Shown here: in pieces, positions 19,123 to 28,197 of the stretch | How the letters are laid out: the number at the start of each line of letters is the position of its first letter | How positions within the stretch are numbered: the stretch's first letter is position 1 | Assembly: GCA_905221125.1 (NCBI GenBank) | Contig: CAJNBY010000010.1 | Coordinates: 1-64,000, forward strand | Source: a bacterium | GTDB taxonomy: Bacteria; Bacillota; Bacilli; Lactobacillales; Streptococcaceae | DNA length: 64,000 nt | Direction: 5' to 3' | Made by a program: the position numbers and the translations under genes | The notes under the pieces: model-generated | Told to the model about the DNA's origin: nothing | Database searches by the model: none | Seen by the model: only the letters and a program-made list of their open reading frames with translations

Positions 19123-20811
19123 GCTAGTTTCTATTCTATTTATGTATATTTCAACCGTTGTCCCTTTGTCGGGTGCAGAATCAATCCTCATCTGGTAATG
19201 TTCACCAAAATGAAGTTTGAGCCGTTGGTCAACATTTTGCAGACCAACTCCCCCACGTTTGAGCTGACTATGACTACTATCGCCAGCATTTTGAAATCCA
19301 ACGCCGTCATCCTCAATGCGGATGACTAGTCCTCTATCCTGTTTCTGGACAGAAACTTTAATATGTCCCTGCCCTTCCTTCTCCTTGATGCCATGGTAAA
19401 GAGCATTTTCTACCAGAGGTTGTAGCACCAGTTTAGGCAAGACTAAGTTATCAAAGGCAGGATTTTCATCAATCTCGTATTCCAACTTATCTCCGTAGCG
19501 TTGTTTCTGGATAAAGAGATACTGGCGAACATGGTTAATTTCGTCAGACAGGCAAATCAAATCTTTACCCTGATTGAGCGCCAAGCGGAAATAGGTTGCC
19601 AAGGACTTGGTCACCTGAACCACTCGCTGACTATCCTGAAATTCAGCCATCCAGATGATGGTGTCCAAGGTATTATAGAGGAAATGGGGATTAATCTGGC
19701 TCGACAGGGCTTGAAGTTCATACTGACGGGTCGTTTCTTCCTGCCTGCGTACATCTGCCATCAGCTGATCAATCTGATCCAACATGGCATTGAACTGGCG
19801 AGTCACTTCTCTCAGTTCATAAGCACCAGCTTCTTTGGCACGAAGATTTTGAGTACCAGAAGCAATGTCCAACATGGTTTCTCTCAAATCCTTCAAAGGA
19901 GCAATCCAGCGTTTAAGACTGAACCACACCAAGCAAAGACAGGCAAGAAGAGAGGTGACACTAGCCCCAAGCAAGGTCCACAATAACTGACTCCGAACTT
20001 GAGATAATTTTTCCAACGAAGAAACTCCTATAACCGTCCAATCAGTTCCTGCAATCTGTTCCTGACTGACGTAGGATTTGTGGTCCAGAGTGTAGCCCTG
20101 CCTTGTCTCAATATAGGGTTTCATAGCCTCCATTTCGCTAGATGAACTATAAACTGTGTGTTGAGGATGGTAGACAAATTCATGGTTTTCATTGATGATA
20201 AAGGCAAAACCCTGCTGACCCAACTGAAGTTGGTTAAGATAGGCTTCCAGAGTTTCATAAGAAATATCCAAACGAAGTACACCCAGATTAGCTCCCTTTG
20301 CATCAACAAGTTCCTGAGTGACAGAAATGACCCATTGACTATCTGATTTACGAGCTGGTGTCAAAACTGGCTTAGCCCCCTGATGAATGGCCTTTTGGTA
20401 CCAATCCTCAGCCATCATATCAGAGGAGGTTTTCATTTGCACACTATCATCTGTAGAAATGACCTGACCGGATTTGGTGACCAGAACCACAGCTTTCAAG
20501 TCCTGGTCAGCCTTTAAGATGGTCAAAAACAAATCTCGAATTCCCTTGACCTTGTCTTGACTAGGATTCTCAGCATAGGTTAGGACATCCGTCTGCTGGG
20601 TCAAACTGGTAGAGGTGGTTTCTAATTTTTTGATATAAGACTGAATAAAGTGGCTAGTCTGACTAATGGTCGTTTGGCTATTACCCTCAATGCTAGCCTC
20701 AATGGCTGATGAACTAGATTGATAGTAGAAAGTCCCAACTACAGCCAGGAGAATGAGAAAGACCAGAAAGATGGAAATAACCATTCTGACTAGGAGAGAA
20801 GAACGCTTCAT
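19120..20811 (-). CDS. LytS-type sensor histidine kinase (HK09/ZmpS-like)
   Basis: A 563-aa kinase. TM1 about 9-29, an extracellular dCache-like sensor (30-275), TM2 about 276-298, HAMP (300-352), a coiled linker, then a LytS-family His_kinase domain with phospho-acceptor His376 (QINPHFLYN) and HATPase with N-box NALYHGI, DDGVGF and GGVGLQNV. Its start overlaps the regulator stop by 4 nt (ATGA). Placement beside zmpB and pairing with an AraC-type regulator match pneumococcal TCS09 (ZmpSR). It probably senses an extracellular small molecule; the ligand is unknown. Confidence 0.9.
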   Translation of the reverse strand: MKRSSLLVRMVISIFLVFLILLAVVGTFYYQSSSSAIEASIEGNSQTTISQTSHFIQSYIKKLETTSTSLTQQTDVLTYAENPSQDKVKGIRDLFLTILKADQDLKAVVLVTKSGQVISTDDSVQMKTSSDMMAEDWYQKAIHQGAKPVLTPARKSDSQWVISVTQELVDAKGANLGVLRLDISYETLEAYLNQLQLGQQGFAFIINENHEFVYHPQHTVYSSSSEMEAMKPYIETRQGYTLDHKSYVSQEQIAGTDWTVIGVSSLEKLSQVRSQLLWTLLGASVTSLLACLCLVWFSLKRWIAPLKDLRETMLDIASGTQNLRAKEAGAYELREVTRQFNAMLDQIDQLMADVRRQEETTRQYELQALSSQINPHFLYNTLDTIIWMAEFQDSQRVVQVTKSLATYFRLALNQGKDLICLSDEINHVRQYLFIQKQRYGDKLEYEIDENPAFDNLVLPKLVLQPLVENALYHGIKEKEGQGHIKVSVQKQDRGLVIRIEDDGVGFQNAGDSSHSQLKRGGVGLQNVDQRLKLHFGEHYQMRIDSAPDKGTTVEIYINRIETS

Positions 20812-21545
20812 CTGCCTTCTCCCTTCTTAAACTGACGAGGTGTCACACCTGTAATCTGTTTAAAGCGTTGGGTAAAGTAGTTCATATCTTCAAAGCCAAC
20901 CTTTTCTGCTATCTCGTAAATCTTCAGATCTGTAGTTAAAAGCAAGAGCTTTGCTTGTTTGACACGCTCTCTCACCAGATAATCCTGAAAAGGCAAGCCC
21001 AACTCTTTCTTAATCAAGGAGCTCAGATAAGTTGGACTAAAACCCAAGTCACTAGCCAAAGACTTTAAACTAAACTGACTGTCAGCCAGATGGGACTGAA
21101 TCTTCTGAGCCATATTTCCCTCAAACTTATCAGTCAATAAATCTTGTAACTGCTCTTCCTTTTCTTCCTTGTCCAACTTTTGCTTGATTTTCCCCAACAT
21201 CTCCTCAATGTCCTGACGGGAAAAGGGCTTGAGCAAGTAGTCATCCACACCGAGTTTGACAGCAGACAAGGCATAATCAAAATCATCGTAGCCCGTCAAA
21301 AAAACTAGATGCACCTGAGGATAGGTTTCTCGGACTAGTCTGGCCAACTGGATGCCATTCAGCTGAGGCATGTTGATATCGGTTAAAATGATGTCTGGCA
21401 CCTGCTTTTGAATCAAGTCCCAAGCCTGCCTTCCATTTTCAGCCTGACCAATGATTTCCATATCGTAGGCTGCTACATTGACCAGCTTGGTCAAGCCTTG
21501 TCTTACCAGATACTCATCTTCTACGATTAAGATTGTGTAGGTCAT
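20808..21545 (-). CDS. AraC-type response regulator (RR09/ZmpR-like)
   Basis: A 245-aa protein. Receiver domain 1-120 with acidic pair E9/D10, phospho-acceptor D56 (LTDINMP) and K106, and a C-terminal AraC-type double helix-turn-helix (about 145-245, ending GVTPRQFKKGEGR). ATG 21545 follows AAGGAGCAGAGC, which decides against the frame start at 21563. First gene of the operon with the kinase. It likely controls zmpB and other surface or metabolic genes, by analogy with TCS09. Confidence 0.92.
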   Translation of the reverse strand: MTYTILIVEDEYLVRQGLTKLVNVAAYDMEIIGQAENGRQAWDLIQKQVPDIILTDINMPQLNGIQLARLVRETYPQVHLVFLTGYDDFDYALSAVKLGVDDYLLKPFSRQDIEEMLGKIKQKLDKEEKEEQLQDLLTDKFEGNMAQKIQSHLADSQFSLKSLASDLGFSPTYLSSLIKKELGLPFQDYLVRERVKQAKLLLLTTDLKIYEIAEKVGFEDMNYFTQRFKQITGVTPRQFKKGEGR

Positions 21546-21574
21546 GCTCTGCTCCTTTGTCACTTACTAGTATC

Positions 21575-21583
21575 AGTATAGCA
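21575..21583 (-). promoter_or_regulatory. Extended -10 promoter of the two-component operon
   Basis: Minus-strand TGC-TATACT, -10 at 21575-21580; no clear -35. Confidence 0.6.
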
Positions 21584-21615
21584 AAATTCTCCTCTAACTG
21601 CTTAGGAAAGAATTC

Positions 21616-22728
21616 TTAATCGACATAATCTAGTAAATAAGCATAGCCTTTTTCTTCCATTTGGTCTTTAGGAATAAAGCGGATAGAAAGACTATTGATA
21701 CAGTAGCGCAAGCCCCCCTTGTCCTGAGGCCCATCTGTAAAGACATGGCCAAGGTGAGAATCTCCAACTCGACTCCGCACTTCCATGCGTGTCATATTGT
21801 AGGATTTATCTTCTTTGTAAGTAGCAACATCTGGACTGATGGGCTGGGTGAAACTAGGCCATCCGCAACCAGACTCAAACTTGTCCTTTGATGAAAAGAG
21901 GGGTTCGCCAGTTGCTACATCCACATAGATACCAGATTCAAATTTATCCCAGTAGCGGTTTGAAAAAGCTCGTTCTGTTTGATTTTTCTGGGTAACTGCA
22001 TACTCTTCAGGTGACAAGGTCTTTTTCAATTCTTCATCACTTGGTTTGGGGTATTTGCTGGCATCGATGACGGGGTAGGCAGCCTGATTGACGTTGATAT
22101 GACAGTAGCCATTTGGATTTTTCTTGAGGTAGTCTTGGTGATAGTCCTCAGCCACCACAAAATTCTTCAAGGGCTCCTTTTCAACTGCTAGAGGTTGATC
22201 GTATTTCTTAGCCACCTCATCAAAGACTTGGTTGATTACCTCCAAATCCTTGTCATCTGTGTAATAAACACCGGTACGGTACTGGGTCCCCACATCATTT
22301 CCTTGTTTATTTTTGCTGGTTGGATTGATAATGCGGAAGTAATGAAGCAGGATTTCCTTAAGGGAAATTTGCTTTGCATCATAGGTGACATGGACAGTCT
22401 CCGCATGCCCTGTTTGATTGATCAATTCGTACTTGGTTGTTTCCCCTCTACCGTTCGCATAGCCTGAAACGGCATCTGTCACTCCAGGCACGCGTGAGAA
22501 GTATTCCTCCACTCCCCAGAAACAACCTCCAGCCAGATAAATTTCATGCAAGTCTGCGTCTTTACTAATTTCTGTTTTTTTCACTGTTTTTCCTCCTTGG
22601 CTAACTGATGCTTTCTCAATTTGCGAGCTATCTGTCTGCCCTGCATTTCGCATCAATAGAAAATAGAAACCGGTTATGGCTAGGAAAAAAATCCCTGCCA
22701 AGACAAAAAGTTTTACTTTATCATTCAT
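21616..22728 (-). CDS. msrAB: Membrane-anchored methionine sulfoxide reductase MsrAB
   Basis: A 370-aa protein with an uncleaved N-terminal anchor (about 8-26), MsrA domain with catalytic C69 (GGCFWG, S-epimer) and MsrB domain with GCGWPSF and catalytic C343 (RYCINS, R-epimer). It repairs oxidised methionine outside the membrane. It lies 9 nt after the thioredoxin lipoprotein in the operon ccdA-etrx1-msrAB, which supplies electrons from the cytosol. Confidence 0.95.
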   Translation of the reverse strand: MNDKVKLFVLAGIFFLAITGFYFLLMRNAGQTDSSQIEKASVSQGGKTVKKTEISKDADLHEIYLAGGCFWGVEEYFSRVPGVTDAVSGYANGRGETTKYELINQTGHAETVHVTYDAKQISLKEILLHYFRIINPTSKNKQGNDVGTQYRTGVYYTDDKDLEVINQVFDEVAKKYDQPLAVEKEPLKNFVVAEDYHQDYLKKNPNGYCHINVNQAAYPVIDASKYPKPSDEELKKTLSPEEYAVTQKNQTERAFSNRYWDKFESGIYVDVATGEPLFSSKDKFESGCGWPSFTQPISPDVATYKEDKSYNMTRMEVRSRVGDSHLGHVFTDGPQDKGGLRYCINSLSIRFIPKDQMEEKGYAYLLDYVD

Positions 22729-22737
22729 GACCTTTCG

Positions 22738-23301
22738 CTACCCCATTTCTTTCAATTCTTTTAAAATCATATCCTTATCCATAAAACCTGGTTGCGTTTT
22801 GACCAGCTTGCCTTCCTTGTCTATAAAGGCTTGAGTTGGGTAAGAACGGACACCATAACTTTCCAAAAGTTTGCCTGATGGATCAACTAGAACTGGGAAA
22901 TTTTTATAATCCAAGCCCTTGTACCAGTTCTTAAAATCCGCTTCAGCTTGTTCTCCCTTGTGACCAGGAGACACCACTGTCAAGACCACATAGTCGTCTA
23001 CAGCATCCTTAGCAATTTCGTCCGTATCTGGAAGGCTGGCTAGACAGATGGAACACCAAGAAGCCCAGAATTTGAGATAAACTTTCTTTCCCTTGTAATC
23101 AGACAAGCGGTAGGTCTTGCCGTCTACACCTGTTAGTTCAAAATCAGCGACTGCTTGACCTTTAGTCGCAGTTTGCGCACTGACTTGTTCTGTTTTTGTT
23201 TGCTCCTTCATAGTAGATTGGTCTGACATATTTTTAGCCGAACAGGCTGCCAAACAACAGATTGAGCCTACTCCAAGGAGACATGTTTGCCATTTTTTCA
23301 T
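22738..23301 (-). CDS. etrx1: Extracellular thioredoxin-like lipoprotein
   Basis: A 187-aa lipoprotein with lipobox LAAC (17-20, lipidated C20), a Thr/Gln-rich linker, then a TlpA/AhpC-TSA-type thioredoxin fold with active site WCSIC (C83, C86). ATG 23301 follows AAGGAAGAAGAA; the longer frame overlaps ccdA. It passes reducing equivalents from CcdA to MsrAB. The pneumococcal orthologue by position is Etrx1. Confidence 0.93.
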   Translation of the reverse strand: MKKWQTCLLGVGSICCLAACSAKNMSDQSTMKEQTKTEQVSAQTATKGQAVADFELTGVDGKTYRLSDYKGKKVYLKFWASWCSICLASLPDTDEIAKDAVDDYVVLTVVSPGHKGEQAEADFKNWYKGLDYKNFPVLVDPSGKLLESYGVRSYPTQAFIDKEGKLVKTQPGFMDKDMILKELKEMG

Positions 23302-23314
23302 TTCTTCTTCCTTT

Positions 23315-24025
23315 CTATTCAAATAATGTAGTCAAAATGGAAGCATTTCCCAAAAGCACCAAGATTCCCATCACGATAATAAGGAAACCGCCCACTTTTT
23401 TGAGGGTTCCGAGATAAGGATGGAGTTTTCGGAAATGTTTCAAAACATAGCTGGAGGCAAGAGCTAGAACCAAAAATGGTAGTGCCAAACCCAGCGTGTA
23501 AATCAACATGAGACCAGCTCCCTGCCAAGCACCTGAACCACCTGAAGCCGCCAAGGCTAAAACAGACCCAAGAACCGGCCCCACACATGGCGTCCAAGCA
23601 AAACTAAAGGTCAAGCCCAGTAAAAATGCCTGACTATAGCCCTTACCCTTTTGCCCCTGTCTCCTTAATTGTAGCCTTCTTTCCTTGTAGAGCCCTTGCA
23701 AATGTAAGACTTCCATCTGATGCAAGCCCAAGAGAATGATAATCGCACCCGTCACATACTGAAACCAAGAAGCATACAGCAAATTGCCTAAAAAACCAGC
23801 TCCATAGCCCAGCAAGATAAAAACAAAGGAAATCCCTGCTATAAAGGCCAGAGTTCGCAATAAACTAACAAGTGAGATTGACAATTTTCCACTAGAATTC
23901 TTAGCACCATCTTTGTCATCCAACAAGACCCCTGCATAAACCGGTAACAAGGGTAAAATACAAGGAGAAAAGAAGGAAAGAATTCCAGCAAGAAAAACAC
24001 TGATAAAAAAGACTATATTATCCAT
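23315..24025 (-). CDS. ccdA: Cytochrome c biogenesis/thiol electron transporter CcdA
   Basis: A 236-aa membrane protein with about six hydrophobic spans and the paired redox Cys motifs SPCILPLLPVYAG (near 21) and TPCVGPVLGSVLA (near 145). It carries electrons across the membrane to the extracellular thioredoxin. First gene of its operon. The etrx1 start lies 13 nt after its stop. Confidence 0.95.
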   Translation of the reverse strand: MDNIVFFISVFLAGILSFFSPCILPLLPVYAGVLLDDKDGAKNSSGKLSISLVSLLRTLAFIAGISFVFILLGYGAGFLGNLLYASWFQYVTGAIIILLGLHQMEVLHLQGLYKERRLQLRRQGQKGKGYSQAFLLGLTFSFAWTPCVGPVLGSVLALAASGGSGAWQGAGLMLIYTLGLALPFLVLALASSYVLKHFRKLHPYLGTLKKVGGFLIIVMGILVLLGNASILTTLFE

Positions 24026-24057
24026 TGACTTCCTCCATTCTTTGATTTGATAGGACT

Positions 24058-24063
24058 ATTATA
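24058..24063 (-). promoter_or_regulatory. -10 box of the ccdA-etrx1-msrAB operon
   Basis: TATAAT on the minus strand, 33 nt before the ccdA start codon; no convincing -35. Confidence 0.55.
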
Positions 24064-24140
24064 GACCCAAAACTCCAGAAAAAACAGGGATAATGATAGG
24101 AAAAAATAGGAATTTAATCAGGTTATGTAAAAAATGTTGC

Positions 24141-24165
24141 AAAAAAAGCCAGACACAGTCTGACT
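24141..24165 (-). terminator. Terminator of the RimJ-like acetyltransferase gene
   Basis: Eight-bp stem (24147-24154 with 24158-24165) with a three-base loop and seven T's after it on the minus strand. Confidence 0.85.
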
Positions 24166-24191
24166 TTGATGGGAACTGAAAAGAAAATTCA

Positions 24192-24740
24192 CTAGTCTTC
24201 CCTACTTATCTGATAATAAATCAGATCCGCAAGATAGTCTTTTCTCTCTACACCATTGGTAATAGTCTTTAGATAGGACATTCCAGCCTTCTCCATGACA
24301 CGACCTGAAGCTGGATTGAGACTAGCATATCGTGCTCTGACATCTTGAAAACCTGCTTGAGTAAAACAAAAGTCTAAGACAGCTTTCAAGGCCTCTGTCA
24401 TAAGACCACGACCCCAATAGTTTTTTCCTAAAATATACCCAATTTCACAACAAGAATCATTCTCATCTATTTCAACGATGCTGATATCTCCTATCACTTG
24501 CTCTGGGTTTTCTTTGAGACAAATAGCCCATTTGTAATAGTTGGGACTGGTATAGGAAGCAACCCAATTGCGAATCGAGTTTCGAGTGATTTCGACATCA
24601 GGATGGGGATCCCAGGTAACATAGGTCAGATTCTCAGCGGATGAAGCCCAATTTTGAAACATAGCTTCTGCATCACTCTCCACAAATCTTCTTAAAATCA
24701 AACGTTCTGTTTGTAATATTTGTGTACCGATAGATTTCAC
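24192..24740 (-). CDS. GNAT acetyltransferase, RimJ/RimL type
   Basis: A 182-aa GNAT enzyme starting with GTG (24738-24740) behind GAGG. It opens with the typical TERLILRRF strand and has the acetyl-CoA loop ILGKNYWGRGLMTEAL. Such proteins acetylate protein N-termini or antibiotics; the substrate is unknown. Monocistronic, between the nadE terminator stack and the ccdA operon. Confidence 0.85.
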   Translation of the reverse strand: MKSIGTQILQTERLILRRFVESDAEAMFQNWASSAENLTYVTWDPHPDVEITRNSIRNWVASYTSPNYYKWAICLKENPEQVIGDISIVEIDENDSCCEIGYILGKNYWGRGLMTEALKAVLDFCFTQAGFQDVRARYASLNPASGRVMEKAGMSYLKTITNGVERKDYLADLIYYQISRED

Positions 24741-24800
24741 GATACTACCTCACTTTCTGATAGATGATTCTCTGTCCAATCTCCATTGAAACTTGTTTTG

Positions 24801-24954
24801 CTTTCTAATCTCAAGGTTATAAGCTAAAAAGGTCCACCGGACCTACTCTCACTTTTTTATTTCAAGGTGAGAGCAAGAAGCTAAAAAGGTCCCCCGGACC
24901 TTCTTCGCTTACTTATTTCTGTGCTCAGGGTAAAAACCTCCACTGGAGGTTTTT
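24801..24954 (-). repeat. Triple terminator array after nadE
   Basis: Three hairpins in tandem: 24932-24954 (AAAAACCTCC/GGAGGTTTTT, overlapping the nadE stop), 24888-24900 (GGTCCCCCGGACC) and 24831-24843 (GGTCCACCGGACC), the last two each followed by TTTTT on the minus strand. Spacers share TCGCTTACTTATTTC and GCTC-type words with the array after rpsR. Confidence 0.75.
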
Positions 24955-25777
24955 ACTCCCAAAAATCATCAAATACGGTGATTGGTAAGTGGCGTTTGTG
25001 TTGGCCTTTGTGCCACCAGTTTTCGATAGTCTCTTGAGCTTCTGGGCTGATTGTTTTGCCTTCTAGGTAGTCATCAATTTCATTGTAAGTGACTCCCAAT
25101 GCTACTTCATCAGCTAGGCCTGGTTTATCTTCTTCTAGGTCTGCTGTTGGGATTTTTTCATAAAGGGCTGGGTCTGCACCAAGTTCCTTCAATAGTTGTT
25201 TTCCTTGGCGTTTATTGAGGCGGAAAAGGGGTAAAATATCTGCACCACCGTCACCAAACTTGGTAAAGAAACCTGTGATATTTTCCGCAGCGTGGTCTGT
25301 TCCAATGACCGCTCCGCTACGGGCACCTGCAAGGGCATATTGGGCAATCATACGGCTACGAGCCTTGATATTGCCCTTGTTGAAGTCTGAAACAGGACTA
25401 CCTGTCGCTTCAACTGCAGCTGTCATGGCGTCAGCAGATTCCTTGATATTAACTACCAAGCTGACATCTGGCTGGATAAAGGCTAGGGCTTTTTGAGCAT
25501 CTGCTTCATCAGCTTGTACTCCGTATGGCAGGCGGACAGCGATAAATTTGTAGCTGTCATCTCTAGTTTCTGCTCGCAGTTCTTCCATAGCTAATTGAGC
25601 CAAGCGCCCTGCCAAGGTTGAGTCCTGACCCCCAGAAATCCCTAGCACAAAAGTTTTAAGAAAGGGATGTTTTTTCAGGTATCTCTTTAAGAAATCAATG
25701 GAACGACGAATTTCTTCTTGGGCATCAATCACTGGTTTGACACCCAGCTCTTGGATAATCGTTTCTTGCAAACTCAT
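24953..25777 (-). CDS. nadE: NAD synthetase, ammonia-dependent
   Basis: A 274-aa N-type ATP pyrophosphatase with PP-loop [10 protein letters not shown] (about 46-55). It amidates nicotinate adenine dinucleotide to NAD. No glutaminase domain, so free ammonia is used. Its start overlaps the pncB end by 4 nt (ATGA). With pncB it forms a nicotinate salvage operon. Confidence 0.96.
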   Translation of the reverse strand: MSLQETIIQELGVKPVIDAQEEIRRSIDFLKRYLKKHPFLKTFVLGISGGQDSTLAGRLAQLAMEELRAETRDDSYKFIAVRLPYGVQADEADAQKALAFIQPDVSLVVNIKESADAMTAAVEATGSPVSDFNKGNIKARSRMIAQYALAGARSGAVIGTDHAAENITGFFTKFGDGGADILPLFRLNKRQGKQLLKELGADPALYEKIPTADLEEDKPGLADEVALGVTYNEIDDYLEGKTISPEAQETIENWWHKGQHKRHLPITVFDDFWE

Positions 25778-27234
25778 TCTTCTTCTCCTTCACCAAGGGC
25801 TTCCTTGCGCATCTTGTCAATCAAGTCCATCTTGTCTTGCCATACATCACGCGCCAAATCCACTGGATAGTGTTGCGGATTGAGTACACGTTTGTACTCA
25901 TCCCACAGCTTGTCAAATTCCTTACGAGCATAATCCTGAATCTCAGTCAAGCTAGGCAGGTTGTAAATCAATTTCCCGTCCTTGAAAATATCCACCAAGA
26001 GAGGAACAGCATCAAAATTACGAACAGTCTTCTTGATGTATGTATAGGTCGGATGGAACATCTTGATTTCTGTCATGTCGCTCACATCCACACCATCATA
26101 GGTGATGTAGTCACCCTCTGACTTGCCTTTTTCACGACTGGTAATGCGCCACACCTGCTTCTTACCTGGCGTAGACACTTTTTCCGCATTATTAGACAGC
26201 TTGATGGTATTACGCATGTTACCATTTTCATCTTCGATGGCCACAATCTTATAAACTGCACCAAGAGCTGGCTGGTCATAGGCTGTAATCAGCTTGGTTC
26301 CCACACCCCAGACATCAATCTTGGCCTTTTGCATCTTGAGGTTGAGGATGGTATTTTCGTCCAAATCATTAGAAGCATAAATCTTAGCCTCTGTAAATCC
26401 AGCCTCGTCCAGTTGCTGACGAACTTTCTTAGAAATATAGGCAATATCCCCAGAGTCAATCCGCACACCCATAAAGTTAATCTGGTCACCCAGTTCACGC
26501 GCTACCTGAATAGCAGCTGGCACACCGATACGAAGGGTATCATAGGTATCTACAAGAAAGACACAGTTCTTGTGGGTCGCAGCGTAAGCCTTGAAGGCCT
26601 CATAGTCGTTACCATAAACCTGCACCAAGGAATGGGCATGGGTCCCCAAGACAGGAATGTCAAAGAGTTTACCAGCACGCACGTTGCTGGTTCCATTTGC
26701 ACCACCAATCACCGCTGCGCGTGTCCCCCAGATAGCCGCATCCATCTCTTGCGCCCGACGTGTCCCAAACTCCATCAAAGGCTCATCTTCGATAACCGAA
26801 CGAATACGAGCTGCCTTAGTAGCCACCAAGGTCTGGTAGTTAACGATGTTCAAAAGAGCCGTTTCGACCAACTGACATTGGGCTAGAGGACCTTCCACCT
26901 GCACAATCGGTTCATTAGCAAAAACCAAGTCCCCTTCTTGGGCAGAACGAACGGTCAACTCCAACTTGAAATTGCGGAGATAGTCCAAGAATGCCCCATG
27001 ATAGCCAAGCGACTCCAAATAGGCGATATCGCTATCTGAAAAACGCAAATCTTCAAGATAGTTCACAATTCTTTCCAAACCAGCAAAAACCGCATAGCCG
27101 TTCTTAAAAGGCTGTTGGCGGAAATACACCTCAAAGACCGCCTTCTTATTGTGAATCCCTTGGTCAAAGTAAACCTGCATCATGTTAATCTGGTACAAGT
27201 CCGTGTGCAATGTCAAACTATCATCTGGATACAT
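25774..27234 (-). CDS. pncB: Nicotinate phosphoribosyltransferase
   Basis: A 486-aa enzyme joining nicotinate and PRPP to nicotinate mononucleotide. Family signatures include [15 protein letters not shown] at the start, EFGTRRAQ and [18 protein letters not shown] supports ATG 27234. First gene of the pncB-nadE pair. Confidence 0.95.
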   Translation of the reverse strand: MYPDDSLTLHTDLYQINMMQVYFDQGIHNKKAVFEVYFRQQPFKNGYAVFAGLERIVNYLEDLRFSDSDIAYLESLGYHGAFLDYLRNFKLELTVRSAQEGDLVFANEPIVQVEGPLAQCQLVETALLNIVNYQTLVATKAARIRSVIEDEPLMEFGTRRAQEMDAAIWGTRAAVIGGANGTSNVRAGKLFDIPVLGTHAHSLVQVYGNDYEAFKAYAATHKNCVFLVDTYDTLRIGVPAAIQVARELGDQINFMGVRIDSGDIAYISKKVRQQLDEAGFTEAKIYASNDLDENTILNLKMQKAKIDVWGVGTKLITAYDQPALGAVYKIVAIEDENGNMRNTIKLSNNAEKVSTPGKKQVWRITSREKGKSEGDYITYDGVDVSDMTEIKMFHPTYTYIKKTVRNFDAVPLLVDIFKDGKLIYNLPSLTEIQDYARKEFDKLWDEYKRVLNPQHYPVDLARDVWQDKMDLIDKMRKEALGEGEEE

Positions 27235-27308
27235 ACTTTTCCTACTTCCTTAACTAGAAACCCATAAAAATTTTCAAAAACTTTCATGTATTCCAATAAA
27301 TTAGTACT

Positions 27309-27317
27309 ATTATATCA
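27309..27317 (-). promoter_or_regulatory. Extended -10 promoter of pncB-nadE
   Basis: Minus-strand TGA-TATAAT, -10 at 27309-27314, giving a leader of about 70 nt. Confidence 0.6.
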
Positions 27318-27349
27318 CATTTTAGCTGGATTGAGAAAAGAGTAACAAG

Positions 27350-27433
27350 CTATTCTCCACTCTCCAGTTCATCCATATCTTGCTCAAATTTTTTCTGAGC
27401 CCATTCGCCATAGCTTAATGCAATATATAAATG
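27350..27433 (-). pseudogene. C-terminal fragment of an unidentified gene
   Basis: Twenty-seven codons between a TGA and a TAG read as protein-like sequence (IALSYGEWAQKKFEQDMDEL) with no start codon or ribosome site. Probably the tail of a deleted gene; family not recognised. Confidence 0.4.
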
Positions 27434-27454
27434 TCATTTTGTAAGATCTTATTA

Positions 27455-27490
27455 ACAAAAAACTCTCTACCACAAAAGATAGAGAGTTTT
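27455..27490 (-). terminator. Terminator after the HAD remnant
   Basis: AAAACTCTCTA (27459-27469) pairs perfectly with TAGAGAGTTTT (27480-27490); T-run on the minus strand. Confidence 0.85.
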
Positions 27491-27494
27491 GAGT

Positions 27495-27686
27495 CTAAAT
27501 ATATGATTTCAAAATATCGGCAACATCACCTTTTTTCTTAACCTGATAGATCTTGATGCCCAATTTCTCAGCTGCGATTGCATTGTATTCAATATCGTCT
27601 AGAAAGACACAATTTGTAGGATTTAACTGGTATTTATCGAGACTTATGTCAAGCTCCCCTCTTTGATTTATGCTATCATATTCTCC
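27495..27686 (-). pseudogene. C-terminal remnant of a HAD-superfamily hydrolase
   Basis: Sixty-three codons read in frame straight after the TAA of the GNAT gene and contain CVFLDDIEYNAIAAEKLGI, the DD-containing late motif of HAD phosphatases, ending in TAG. The N-terminal DxD half is missing and no start codon exists. Its terminator remains at 27455-27490. Deletion fused this tail to the end of the acetyltransferase gene. Confidence 0.7.
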
Positions 27687-28097
27687 TTACAAATCCTTTT
27701 GATAGTAAAATCTTTGCCCTGTATAGGGATAGTCTTGCAAAGCAAAGACTTCCTTGTATCCATGTTTCTGATAAAAGTCTGGCGCCTGAAACTGGTAAGT
27801 ATTGACAAAGGAAAAACGACAGTTTCGATTCTTAGCTTCAGTTTCTGCCTGCTGCAATAGTTTTGTACCGATTCCTTGTCCTCGCAATTCCTCTTTTACA
27901 AACAAATACTCGATTTCCAACCAATTTCCGAAAGTCTCAGCTACTAATCCTGCCAGAAGATTGCCCTTTTCATCTTCAACATAAAGATTCAATGGCTCAC
28001 TTTCAGCCTCTTCTCTTTTGGAACGGTTATAAACACGAATCAGATTCCCTATTTCTTGCGCCTTCTGGGATTCCTTATTTTCCAATCTAAAGTACAT
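27687..28097 (-). CDS. GNAT acetyltransferase
   Basis: A 136-aa GNAT protein with acetyl-CoA loop ELRGQGIGTKLL (about 72-83) and late motif FYQKHGY. GGAGG before ATG 28097. Substrate unknown. Followed in the same frame, after its stop, by the HAD remnant. Confidence 0.85.
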   Translation of the reverse strand: MYFRLENKESQKAQEIGNLIRVYNRSKREEAESEPLNLYVEDEKGNLLAGLVAETFGNWLEIEYLFVKEELRGQGIGTKLLQQAETEAKNRNCRFSFVNTYQFQAPDFYQKHGYKEVFALQDYPYTGQRFYYQKDL

Positions 28098-28197
28098 CTA
28101 AACCTCCTCAAACACTGTTACAGCTTGATTATAGTCTTATTTCAATAGACTGTCAAACTAGCAAAAACCCACCAAGCTGAGTTGATGAGTTCATGAT

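Noticed and set aside
24741..24800. Promoter for the RimJ-like GNAT gene
   Set aside because: No convincing -10 or -35 pair was found.
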